64,000 bases of DNA from positions 124,001 to 188,000 of the forward strand of contig JAJEKV010000004.1 of the NCBI GenBank assembly GCA_021234155.1, written 5' to 3'. Of this stretch, positions 44,990 through 55,346 are shown piece after piece. Numbering within the stretch: the first letter of the stretch is position 1; each line of letters opens with the position of its first letter. The translations under genes were made by a program, and so were the position numbers. This stretch comes from Isoetes taiwanensis. Its lineage: Eukaryota > Streptophyta > Lycopodiopsida > Isoetales > Isoetaceae. Under the pieces are notes generated by a model, which saw only the letters and a program-made list of their open reading frames with translations, made no database searches and was not told the DNA's origin.

Positions 44990-45633
44990 ATGAAGCCCTA
45001 CACACCTTTTGTACCTCGAGAACTTGGAAATCCTAAGCCGAGGGCGATAGTTCATGTACATCGTAGGGATGGTGAGTGAAAGATTTGTTAGTTCCAACAA
45101 TAACAATTGCTTATATGCTTCTTAATAGGATATGCTTCTTAATAGGATATATATTCTATCATTTATTAAGAAGTTCATCAATGCATGTTTCCTATCGTTT
45201 TCTGAAATGATACCTTTTTATTGTAGGGAGTTATGCGATAGTTGATAACACACGCTGGCGTGTTGCTGTGTTGGAGTCAAAAAAGTTCCCCTCTAAGTAT
45301 ACATGCAGGGGAACTTGCTTCACGCCAGGAGGCATCACACACATTGGTGTTTGCGATGGGAGACGGTTCAAGGCTTGGGCATCGATTCCACATGATGCAG
45401 TTGGTGATTATGAGCTTCCTGAGTTCCTAAGAAAGCATAACATCGTTGTTGGTACACCTGAGTCGCGCGTGTGGGACATGGTATCAGAGCATGTTTACAC
45501 GTTCATGTTCGCCACCATAGGCACGACGGGAGGAGCTTATATACCTATCGGCTTCGCAACTGAGCTTCGCATCGAGCCGACGGACGTTCCACGAGTTCTT
45601 TGGGACAGGTTCTTCATGATGTGGATCCATTGA
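44990..45633 (+). CDS. Unknown two-exon ORF after RepHel
   Basis: A short part (about 44991-45075, MKPYTPFVPRELGNPKPRAI) ends near GATG/GTGAGT. A longer part (about 45227-45633) follows a TTGTAG acceptor and contains SKYTCRGTCFTPGGITHIGV and YELPEFLRKHNIVVGTPESR. The frames fit one spliced gene of about 165 residues ending at 45633. I do not recognise it. It may be the last exons of RepHel or a captured gene. Confidence 0.4.
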
Positions 45634-45874
45634 GATTGATGGACATAACCTCATTTTGCACTAAAAGTATTTTGTATTTGCGTATAGAACCAGTATATTA
45701 GTTTAACATTTTGTTTGAACTTCATATTATGTGTACACTTTTAAAGGGTAAAGTTTGTTCAATATCTATATGTGTCTATTTCCACCTACACATATATTAC
45801 CTTCGATGCATTGTGCACATTCACGACACAACCACAACTAGCGCACATAAATGCCCTCATACATCCACGACTAA

Positions 45875-45904
45875 TGCCCGGCATCGCCGGGCACACGTTT
45901 CTAG
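45875..45904 (+). terminator. Helitron 3' terminal hairpin and CTAG end
   Basis: Perfect 8-bp stem with a 3-base loop, seven bases of spacer, then CTAG followed by T in the host sequence. This is the transposition terminator of Helitrons. Confidence 0.9.
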
Positions 45905-45974
45905 TAGTTGTTTAAGAATGTACATTCATTAGGCACAGTATTAGTTTTGGAACAATTGGAGTAATTTCACCAAT

Positions 45975-46042
45975 GACTCCAAGAGTGCGCCAGAGCATAG
46001 TTAGGTCCCAACCTAACACCCCTCCCGCGCACTCTTAGAGCC
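45975..46042. repeat. Fourth hairpin copy of element C, upstream of ORF-X
   Basis: It is almost identical to the copy at 34451-34518, including GTGCGCCAGAGCATAGTTAGG. It lies 71 bases after the Helitron end and about 310 bases before the ORF-X start. Confidence 0.85.
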
Positions 46043-46223
46043 GCCCAAACTTCCCAAGTTCATAACTTGAGCTAGACATACCCAAATCGACCAAAATTTG
46101 TTGCATTAGAACCCTAAGACTATAGGCAAGCCACTTCGAGCCTCAAATTAACCAAGAAACATTAGCCTCATCCCAAATGTCAGGAGTTTTAGAAACCCTA
46201 AAAAATTTTAGGGCATAAATTCC

Positions 46224-46233
46224 CTATATATAT
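46224..46233 (+). promoter_or_regulatory. TATA-like box upstream of ORF-X in element C
   Basis: CTATATATAT lies 125 bases before the ATG at 46349 (GCCGCCATGGC, a good plant start context), after an AAACCCTAAAAA phrase shared with the promoter region of the H3-like gene. Confidence 0.5.
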
Positions 46234-46348
46234 CCCTCAAGATAACCCCTAAACCTCAACCACATAAGCTGCTCCTGCAATTGAGGCGATCTTCCAGCTT
46301 ACTCAGCGCCCCAGTTCCGTTTAACATCGGTAAAGACGCTCGCCGCCA

Positions 46349-47862
46349 TGGCTACGAAGCCTTCATCAGTTGGTATAAGCGCCTCCCCACATCACCGAAG
46401 TAGATGTCAATATAGTATTCCAAGTATTTCAAAAAGAATTTGACCTTTCAGCAACCACGAACTCAATCCTTTCACCCGACAAGTCCGAGGAATTCCAAGA
46501 GAAAGTTGTCCCTAGCTTACTGAAGATACCGCCATGCATAGGGTACTTTGTACCAAGGACCGCATTACAAACAGCCCAATCATGTACCCAATATTGCCAA
46601 GGCATTGAGGAACAGAACCAACCGCTTACCAACCTACATGACCCTAACAAGCAATGGCAAAGTCTTCTTCTCCTACAACACAGACCTTAGCGCTATATCT
46701 AGTATATATAGAAACCGTAATAGGTGAACCATCAATTCAGCCGCTAGAAGTCACACCCTTGGGACGCTAAAGCCCGTGGACGAACGCCTCCCTTGAATAC
46801 GAAAGAGACCAGCGAAGCATCTGAAGAGAGTGAAGACTCGAGCAGGAAAGCGGAGGATGACATAGAGGTGGACCCAGGAAGGAGGAGGCGCCGGAAGCGG
46901 AACAAGACATCACCCGCCGGAGCCGACAAAAAAGACCACCACCGAGGATTGCACAACCAATTGGGGGGAATAACAAGTCTAGCACCGGTCATAGTGAAGG
47001 ACAGGAATACTTAGCGCTAAACGACATCAAAACCTCCCCCGAATGAGGGGCCGAGGCTACCGCGTCGATGAACTCCTTCACCTCCCCACGGCAGCGGCGG
47101 ATCTAGGACTTCATCGACCAAGAAACGGAAGATTTTTTTCAGTACAAATACGAGAGGCAGCTACTTCTACGGGACACACCATCTCGGACGTTTGAAGCTA
47201 CCAAGACTATCGTGAGGTATGATGTCGGAGGAACTTCCTACGAGGAGGAGGAGTTTATAGCACCGAGGAGCAGATGGGAATAAGGGGAAGACAACAAGAG
47301 TACTTCAAGGGGAGTCTTCTTCCTCACAAGAACAGATAGCAAAATTCCAAGGGAGAGCCACAAACGACAAGTGTCTGAACGCTCTTCCACGATTACAAGG
47401 AATTAGTTCAAATACGTAGACCGGTATGCATCAAGGCGCGGGGGCACCTCGGGGGGGCGTGGAGGATGCTGAGGGAGCAGCACTCAAATATTACCTTCCT
47501 CCTCCTAACGGTAGAGTAATAATATTTCAAGCGCTTCAGCCCACGCGAGAAGGAAGGCATGCAGATCTTTGGTAGCACTTCGAGGATTTGGCATGCACGC
47601 ACGCCTATCAGAAAAGGTGGACCATGTCATTTTAGTGAAGCGGAAAACAGCCTTGGGCATTTTCGACTTTGCAGTACCCCACCTTCGACAAGGTAGGTTG
47701 GCAGTAACAGCAGCTCATACCTCCCATAGACGGGTGGAAGAGCTAGCATCCGCCATCCGGGGGGGCAAAGGGATATACTCGGGAACTTGGAAGTACAGTA
47801 GGTACACCCAAGTAAAGAGAAGTTTCGAAGACAACCCGTCTTACCGGCGATTTCAAGACTAG
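46349..47862 (+). pseudogene. ORF-X of element C, frameshifted
   Basis: The start is ATG at 46349 (MATKPSS), equivalent to the MA- start of E. Frames break several times in the first kilobase. A K/E/R-rich linker (46793-47010; RRRRRKRNKTS) lies in the middle. The conserved domain is clear at about 47470-47862: AALKYYLPPPNGRVIIFQAL, then a shift, then VALRGFGMHARLSEKVDHVI and LVKRKTALGIFDFAVPHLRQ. It aligns block by block with E (24330-23930). The function is unknown. It sits between the Helitron and gag. Confidence 0.72.
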
Positions 47863-49293
47863 TCAGACTCTTGATCCCGGAGACTTTTTGTATCTGAAAT
47901 ATTATATGATATATGAATATAAATCCTATTGCACTTTAAATGTTTTGTTGATGTATTTTGCCCCACAATTATACCAACAAGCATAATCAATGCAAGAGAA
48001 CAAAGGAACTAATCATATAACCATGAATTGCTTGTGCATGCGGCTAGAGGCCTAAACGGAGGGCGACAACTGCGAGATCTTATAGAAGAGCAAACCCCAC
48101 CAGACCACCCCGGCAAAGGAACCTATTTGAAGATATGGAACCTATGACCCCAGAGGAGGAGATAGCCCGGATGAGGACGGACCGGAGCGGATAAAAAGGC
48201 ATTACGTTGTCCAAGCATGCGCGGTGGGTTGGTGGGCAACGCCGATTCCGCAAGCATCAGCCGGAGGGCAGGAAAAGACAAGAAGAGGAGCAAGAGAAGG
48301 AGATCCTCCAGCCCGGAATCTTAAACTCAAGTTGATTTCGGACTCGACTCGAGGAGGAAGAGGAAGAAGCGAGGGCTTTCGAGGCAACGGATGGAAGGGG
48401 CGGGGAACACCCCAGATGGACGACAAAAGAGACACGGGGGCCTCGACTACCGAAGAAGGTAGATTCGCCTTTGGGCAATGTATGGAAGGCCGAAGCTGGA
48501 ACAGTTCTCGGGAGAACAGGTCGGGATTGGAAGCGCAGAGGCATGGCTGGGACGAAATGAGTGAGTGCAGGAAGCGCTTTATAGCATGAAAGATAAAGAC
48601 AAAGGCAGAGTTGCAACAGCCAACTTGAAAGGAGCCGCACGGATTTGGTGGAAGGGTTATGCAAAGGCACACGGCTTGAGCAGGGATGCTTGTAAGTTCA
48701 AGAAGTTTGCAAAAGCCTTCAAGCGCCATTACGTCCCAAGGGAACATAAGTCCAGCATGATGCAGCAGTTTTACAGGTTGCAGCAAGGCAACAAATCAGT
48801 CCAGAAATATACAGAGGAATTCATGAGGCTAAGGCTGTATGTGCCGAAGTTGGGAGAGAAGCATGCAGTAGAAAGCTATATTGAGGGGCTGAATGAGGAG
48901 ATCCGCAAGCTTGTGAGGGCAATAAACCCTAGGACAGTATCAGAAGCGGAATCCAAGGCTATAAGCTTGCAGGGGTCAGGACCTCAGAATAGCGGGCAGA
49001 AGCAGCAGTACTTCCAGGATAAAGGCAAGGCGACAGGAAGCTATAGCCCCAGGGCAGCCAGTCCAGGTCCAGCTAGAGCCCCATATGGTGGGAACCAGGG
49101 GAAACAGCAGGAGAAGAAGCAGGTGTCCTTCAAGGACAAGCAGGAGGGGTCAAACTACTCCAAAGCAGTGCGATCCTTTTTGCAGGCAATGCCCAAGGAA
49201 AAGAGGCAGGAGTGCATAGAAAAGCAACTGTGCTTCAGGTGCTTCCAGGCCATAGGGCCAGCAAAGGCCCCTCGTCATGAAGTGCGACTCTAA
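47863..49293 (+). pseudogene. gag: Element C gag
   Basis: The capsid core is in the frame 48565-49293: DKGRVATANLKGAARIWWKG, FKKFAKAFKRHYVPREHK, TEEFMRLRLYVPKLGEKHAV and YIEGLNEEIRKLVRAINP. A basic Gln/Lys-rich tail and KQLCFRCFQAIG follow, which may be a single zinc-knuckle remnant (CFRC, with the His position altered). The N-terminal half (about 48100-48560) is in broken frames. Bases 47863-48100 are AT-rich with nothing coding. Confidence 0.82.
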
Positions 49294-49880
49294 GCGAGTT
49301 GGGAGATTGGGGCATGCTCGTCCAGGCGGCGGCCGGCGAAGGCCCGCGACTACATTCGTGGTGAGTGTCATATCTTTGCCGCAATAGATCTGAGCAAAGG
49401 TAGAGCCGTATAAGGTAATTTCCACAAGAGGGAAGGCCAAGGCCAAGTCCTTCATAGTCTTGATAGACTTCGTGAAGCAGCCATAACTTTGCATCCCCAG
49501 AATGGTTCAAATGTTGAAGTTGAAGCCGCTAAAGTCAAAGCCAAGACCCGTTGTCTTAGCAAGTGGTGCAGTAGAGGCGCGGGCGGCGGGCAAGAGAATT
49601 AACCGACATCGACTTGCGGGGATTAATATCGGATGGGGGCAGAAGTAATGGGCATTGGCAAAATACGACTTGATCATAGGAATGGAGTACCTTGGGCGGC
49701 GGGGCCATTATCGTGGAAGCGGAAAGTGACCTTCCAGCGCCCGACGGCAAGATCATTGAGATAACGGAGGTAAGGAAGTTGTTCCCATCATGCGATTGTA
49801 TGTCTTCTAAGCGGTGTTCAAGTGCATCAAGAAGCGGCGGTGGCATACATCTTCAAGCTTGAGACTAGTGAGCGAATCGG
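49294..49880 (+). pseudogene. Element C protease region, heavily degraded
   Basis: The only clear block is near 49643-49690, MGIGKYDLIIGMEYLG in shifting frames. It matches the protease end of B (LMDIGKYDLIVGMEFL). The active-site DTG part is not legible. Runs such as GGCGGCGGCCGGCG are unlike any other part of the element and may be consensus artefacts. Confidence 0.6.
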
Positions 49881-51248
49881 AAGGAAGCAAAAGACAAGGT
49901 GCTCGACAAGTTGCCGAAGCAAGTAGCTAAGCTGATCACGGAGTTCCATGATCTCTTTCCAGATGAGATCAAGCAGCTCCCTCCATATAGGGGAGTTGAG
50001 TGCGAGATTGCACTCGAGCCGGGAACAAAGCCAACAAGCAAAGCTCCATATAGAATGACAACGAGGGAGTTGCCGAGCTAAAAAAGCGAAAGGGAGCTCT
50101 TTGGACCTAGGTTTCATTAGACCTAGTGTTTACGCCATTTGGGCGCCCATTCTCTTCGTTAAGAAGAAGGATGGCGGTTTAAGGATGTGCATAGACTATA
50201 GGCGGTTGAACAAGCACACCATTAAGAACAAATACGCGCTCCCCAGATCAGATGACTTGATGGATCAGCTCCAAGGTGCAAAGATCTTCTCCAAAATCGA
50301 CTTAAGGTCAGGTTATCATCAGATCAGGATAAAGGAAGAAGATATCCATAAGGCCGCCTTGAGCGGTATGGGCACTATGAGTTCACGGTAATGCCTTTCG
50401 GCTTATCGAATGCCCCATAGCGTTCATGAGGCTCATGAGCGACATCTTGAGGGGAGTTTTAGACACCTTTGTGATTGTTTTCTTTGATGACATTTTGGTG
50501 TATAGCAGATCCCTTGAAGAGCACGCATAACACCTCGGTGAAGTTGAAGAGGCACCAGTTGCACGCCAAGTTGTCGGGCGCCACCGCAAATGTGGAAGGT
50601 GGAGTATCTAGGTCATGTGATCTCGACCGGTAAGGCATTTCGACGGATCCCGCAAAGATTGAAGCCGCATTGAAGGGCTGCTCGCTTACCAAGAATGTGC
50701 ACGAGGTCGAAGTTTCTGGCCTAGCAGGGTACTACAGAAGTTCGTGAAGAACTTTGCTAAGATAGCAGCCCCAAGTAATCGCATCTCGACGAGGGGCGTA
50801 GAAGGTGAAAGATTGGGCAGAGCATTGGCACAAGAAAGCCCAAAAGGGGTTTGAATTGTTGAAAGAAGCTCCCGACGACGTACTCGCCTTGACCTTGCCG
50901 GACCCGGAGAAAGATAAGCTTGTAGCAACAGATGCGAGGTAAGATAGCTACAGGTGCGCAAAGGCTTATGCAAGAAGAGCGCGGTGGTAGCGCATGATTC
51001 CGGGAAGATGAACGGCGCCGAGGCGCTACCCAACACGATCGATCGGGGAGTTGCTTGCGGTTGTCGGGCATTAAGAATATGGAGGCATTATCTCTTGGGA
51101 AGGAAGTTCCAATTGGATACCGACCATCGAGCCTCCAATATGTATTCACGCAACCACACCTTAATCCGAGGCAAGCGGAGAGATGGATGGAGTTCCTCGA
51201 GGAATACGACTTTGATATAGTCTACAAGCGGGGAAGCTCAATGTGGTA
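49881..51248 (+). pseudogene. pol: Element C reverse transcriptase and RNase H
   Basis: The frame 49899-50081 is the RT start (FHDLFPDEIKQLPPYRGVEC, ALEPGTKPTSKAPYRM). The frame 50101-50391 has [20 protein letters not shown] and [20 protein letters not shown]. The catalytic FFDDILVYS lies near 50480-50510 in another frame. RNase H remnants (LPDPEKDKLVATD at 50890-50935) and WMEFLEEYDFDIVYK (51185-51230) follow. There are at least six frame breaks. Confidence 0.83.
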
Positions 51249-52820
51249 GCGGATGCGCTTTCAAGGCATCCCGACAACTAGAGTGCATTGCAATGCAATT
51301 TCGACGATATCCGGCGACGGTAAGAGGATTGAAGAGTCCTTGCCAACGGATGTGGATTTCAGGGGAAGTATGGGCAAGCCTTTCTAAGGAGGCTAGAAAC
51401 GGATAAAGAGCGGGAGGCCTTCAAGCATTATAAGAAGGAAGGCAACCTGTTATACCATAAGAACAAGTTGCAAAGCGTGCCGAATCATCGGTGTAAGGAA
51501 ATTGATCCTCCACGACGCGCACAACAGCCCAATAGCTGGCCATGTGGGATTCATGAAAACATATTTCAAAGTCGCGCAACTATTATTGGCCGGGAATGAA
51601 GAAGCAAATAGCTCGCTACATCAAGGAATGTCGGCTATGCCCGGCAGAGAAGGCGGGCGACTTCGAATTCGGGGGCATTAGAGCCATTAGCGGTGCCAAA
51701 GCGCTAAGTGGGAGGTAATCGGCATGGACTTCATCCGGGACTCCCAAGGACGGCAAGAGGGGAAGGATGCCTTGATGGTAGTGGTCGACAAGTTGTCTAA
51801 GATGGCACATTTTGTGCCTTGCGGGACCACGATACGGCTATGGATACAACAAAGCTCTTCACCAAAGAGATCTTGAGGCTTCATGGCATGCCAAAGGAGA
51901 TCATCTCCGGCGAGGGATCGAAGTTCATGAGCGCCTTTTGGCAAGACCTCTTTGCGACAATCCAGACGAAGCTATCCATGAGCACGGCATATCATCCTCA
52001 GACGGATGGCCAGACGGAGCGGACCAACAGGATTTTAGAGGACATGCTACGAAACTATGTCTGGAATAAGCAAAGTATGTGGGAAGAATTTATTCACTTG
52101 GTGGAGTTTGCATACAATAGCACCAAGCAGGAATCATCCCAAATGTCGCCGTTTATGATCAATTACGGCTATCAGTGCCTAACTCCAGACACTTGGCACA
52201 ACCCCGTGTCAAAAGTGGAAGTTTCGCAGCAGATGTTGGCGGATATGCAGCAGCTTGTGGAAGAGGTTCGAGGGTATCTGCTAGCAGCAAGAAGTCGACA
52301 AAAGAGCATCGCCGACAAGCATCGAACAGTAAGAGAGTTCAAAGTTGGAGATGATGTTTGGCTCAAGATCAAGGTGAAGCAGGCGAAGCTCAGGATCGGG
52401 AATTGCAAGAAGCTTGCTCCAAGGTGGGCTGGACCTTTCAGAATAGTCGAGAGAGTAGGTAATCAATCCTACAAGCTAGAATTGCCAGCACACCTAAAGA
52501 TTCATAAGGTCTTCCACGTGAGTTTGTTGAAGAAGCATACTCCAAATCCAGACGAAGTCTTGGATTCGCCAACGTTGTTGGAAATGACGGAGGAGCAGCT
52601 GGAAATAGTTCCAGAATTGATTCTTGATAAAGCTTTCAAGAAAACGAGGAGATCAGAATTCCTCCAGTATTTGGTCAAGTGGAAACACTTACCAGTGGAA
52701 GACGCGACGTGGGTACTTAAGAAAGATTTAGTAAAGCAGTATCCACAGTTTATGGAGCAATGGGACGGCAAGGTCATCTCCGAAGAAATCGGCTCAGGCA
52801 TGTCGATTTGTGTAGGTTAA
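51249..52820 (+). pseudogene. Element C integrase with chromodomain
   Basis: The zinc-finger part is at 51500-51640 (HDAHNSPIAGHVGFMKTYFK). The core begins near 51715 (IGMDFI, the first catalytic Asp). The frame 51819-52820 is open for 333 codons: the second Asp motif appears as ISGEGSKF where SDRGSKF is normal. Then come AYHPQTDGQTERTNRILEDM with the catalytic Glu region, the C-terminal LKIHKVFHVSLLKKH, and a chromodomain with FLQYLVKWKHLPVEDATWVL. It is very close to element B over the whole C-terminus. Confidence 0.88.
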
Positions 52821-53674
52821 TTCTTGTGTAGTTAAGATTAATCTACGCATGCCACCTACGCTTAGTATGGGTCGCATGCGTTGTTACCGATGATGGGACC
52901 ACTACGGTGATCTCTAGGGCGTGGTGTAATGTCAATGTAGGCATGACCGCGTTTCCGCTTGGGCGAGTGGAAGGTAGATTAGAAAGTCTACTTCTGTCCC
53001 ACGGAAGTAGACGACCTCGAGAGAAAGGAGGTCATGAAGGAATGCATTGATAGGAAAAGCACCTTTAGCCCCATATATGCTTTGATAGGAGGAATCTATC
53101 CTTCGCGCCCCCCACGCGAGAAGGATATCCTCCACGCTGGGCAACTAGAGGTGTAGGCATGAGCGGCATATAGGCATATAGGCGCTGTCTCCGCGGCCAT
53201 GATGGAAGATTCACCCTCTTCCTACGCCGGGAGATTAGCCATGCATCCATGTAGATAGGTGGGGTGGTCACCATATAACCAAAATTTTATTTAATAATTA
53301 AATGGTACTAACGTAGTGTCGACCTGCAGGCCAGTAGAGCGCTCCGGAGGGCAAGGAGGTCGGGTTACGAAGACTGGCAACACAAATTTTGTTGGAATGT
53401 GTTGCAAGGAATGAAGAGTACCTCGGACGTTAATTCTAAATTTTGATAAACTTAATTGTAATGTTAAGTGAATTTTGGAGTAATCTGTTAGTAATGTTGT
53501 GAATTGATAAGTTATGTTATAATACAACAATGTGATAATGTCATAAAAATATTACCTTAAGGTAATTTTAATAAATGTGTAGGAATTATAGTAGCGATCG
53601 TATGTATCAAGTTGTTGCAGGTTAGGTTGATCCCAAGGTGGGGAGACCCACGATGCTGCGGACAGCATCATTTC
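52821..53674 (+). other. Element C 3' untranslated region
   Basis: 850 bases without a gene, AT-rich from 53281 to 53590. It contains a second copy of the polypurine-tract phrase, CCCAAGGTGGGGAGA at 53632-53646, 41 bases before the true one. Confidence 0.65.
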
Positions 53675-53687
53675 AAGGTGGGGAGAA
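53675..53687 (+). promoter_or_regulatory. Polypurine tract of element C
   Basis: AAGGTGGGGAGAA directly precedes the 3' LTR start TGTGACG. Confidence 0.9.
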
Positions 53688-55341
53688 TGTGACGTTCCAG
53701 CACAGTATACGCCCCAGGACGTATACCGTACTGCCTCGTCACGCGTACACGCCACTCCAGCTGACGTGTACGCTAGCGTGTAGCCAGGTGAGTAGCCCTA
53801 GGGGGCAACTTGCCAGAAATATGTGCAACTATTAATGTGCACATTTTCCAATGAACACATTAATGGAGCACACATTGCCAAGTGGGCCACACCCATAGGT
53901 GCAATTAATGTGCACATTTTCCAATGTACACATTAATGTGGGCACACATTGCCATGTGTGCACATTTGGCCACCTAGCCCTTAAAGGCAAGTGGGCCCAT
54001 TTCCAATTATCCCACATGCCAAAAGGGGATAATTGGAAACCCTAGCCAACCCCCTTGTCTATATATGGTAGGAAACCCTAACTAGCCCAATTTTTCGATT
54101 TTAGGGCTTGAGAACTTCTGTTTTGGCTGCCTCAGACCAAAACCGCATCCCGAACTCGACTAGGAGAATTGCATCCTTAGTTTCTCTAGATTGAAGGCGT
54201 TTTCCAGGATGGTCGAGCTTTCGGTCGGGAGGAGCCCCTCAAGGATCGGTATTTGGCCAATTAGATAGTCTAAACCCTATTTTAGTCATTGAATCAAGTA
54301 GGTTTAGCCTATTAGATTGGCCATAGCAGGCCTCTAGATCTCTAGATATAGATTCTAACTAAAGAACCTAACTCTATGTTGTAGATTAGACCTTGTTCTT
54401 TTAGTTCTTCCCATGATGTATATGGATGATGTATCTCTATGAACTCCTTGTATTGGGAAGGGGGGGTAGAGACCTAAAAGCTTTGTAGTTGATGCTCCTA
54501 GAGTAGCCTCTCTAGCACACCTTTGTGGATTGCCTGTGCACAAGAGCCACAGGGATGTGGGTGAAGGGGCCGTGAGGACGGGCCGAGAAGGAGGTTCGTG
54601 TCCCGACTCTTGAACGATCCCTATGGTGTGTTAGTGCTACCGGGGATCATTGTGACTAGGTCTAATGGCTTACCACCGAGTCTTGGGTAAGGCATGGGCT
54701 CGACAACCGTGAAGTGGTGTACACTTTCCAGGTGGGTTGGTCGCAAGGCGGTGGCCCTCTAGTCACCTTGAGTCAGCATGTAGACCTCGGAGGGAGTGAT
54801 CCCCACCGCCCCCCATCGGGCGGGAGATGGAACCCGGGGAATAGCCCTTTTGGCTATGCATCCCGGGCGGGCCATCCAAGTCCCGACACTTTTCAGACCA
54901 CTCATAAAGTGTGCAATGTGGAGGGGCGGATGGAGTGGACAACCCTAAGCCATGCTTATATGCCCGGTCAAATTCATTGCCATGAATTACATGCGCAATG
55001 AACTGGAGACCCAAAGCCGTCGGTCATCCTTTGAGTCTCGAGCCTTGGGTAGGATCTCCTATGTGATGTGCTGATATTTGTCTATGCAGATATGTGGAGG
55101 ACCATCCTTCGGGATGGTCACATGATGTTGATGTATGTGCTACTGACATGTATGTTTACGCTTCCTCAGCCAGGTAGGCCCTGAGGAAGACGGGGTGCAA
55201 TGACCCTTCCACTCTTCCCACTGGAACCCGACACGGTTGCGGTGTCATGTGGAGGGCCCTCAGATTAGCATGGAGCTGGTATGGGGATGAACTCCTGTTT
55301 GTATACGGTGAGTGCACCGTATACGAGTAGGGGACGTCACA
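53688..55341 (+). repeat. 3' LTR of element C
   Basis: Direct repeat of 32335-33975. It keeps the better LTR start (TGTGACGTTCCAGCACAGTATACG), where the 5' copy reads TGTGACGTTCAAAGATAGTATCG. It ends GGGGACGTCACA and is followed by GCAAG. Confidence 0.93.
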
Positions 55342-55346
55342 GCAAG

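Larger units (their letters stand above)
36209..45904 (+). mobile_element. Helitron inserted between the accessory genes of element C
   Basis: The 3' end is diagnostic: an 8-bp perfect hairpin (TGCCCGGC-ATC-GCCGGGCA, 45875-45893), seven bases, then CTAG at 45901-45904, followed by T. A Rep-helicase gene ends 1 kb before it. The 5' end is inferred: element C sequence continues to about 36208 and an A followed by TCTTC at 36209 is a suitable A|TC junction. No terminal repeat or target duplication is expected. Size is about 9.7 kb. Confidence 0.85.
32335..55341 (+). mobile_element. Element C: H3-carrying chromovirus (Ty3/gypsy), full-length
   Basis: The LTRs are 32335-33975 and 53688-55341 with TGTGACG starts and CA ends. 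A perfect GCAAG duplication flanks the element (32330-32334 and 55342-55346). Order on the plus strand: 5' LTR, initiator-tRNA-Met primer site, hairpin array, H3-like gene, (Helitron), hairpin, ORF-X, gag, protease, RT, RNase H, integrase with chromodomain, polypurine tract, 3' LTR. Without the Helitron it is about 13.3 kb, the same size and plan as B. LTR copies are almost identical outside CNG-rich patches, so insertion looks recent. Confidence 0.94.
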
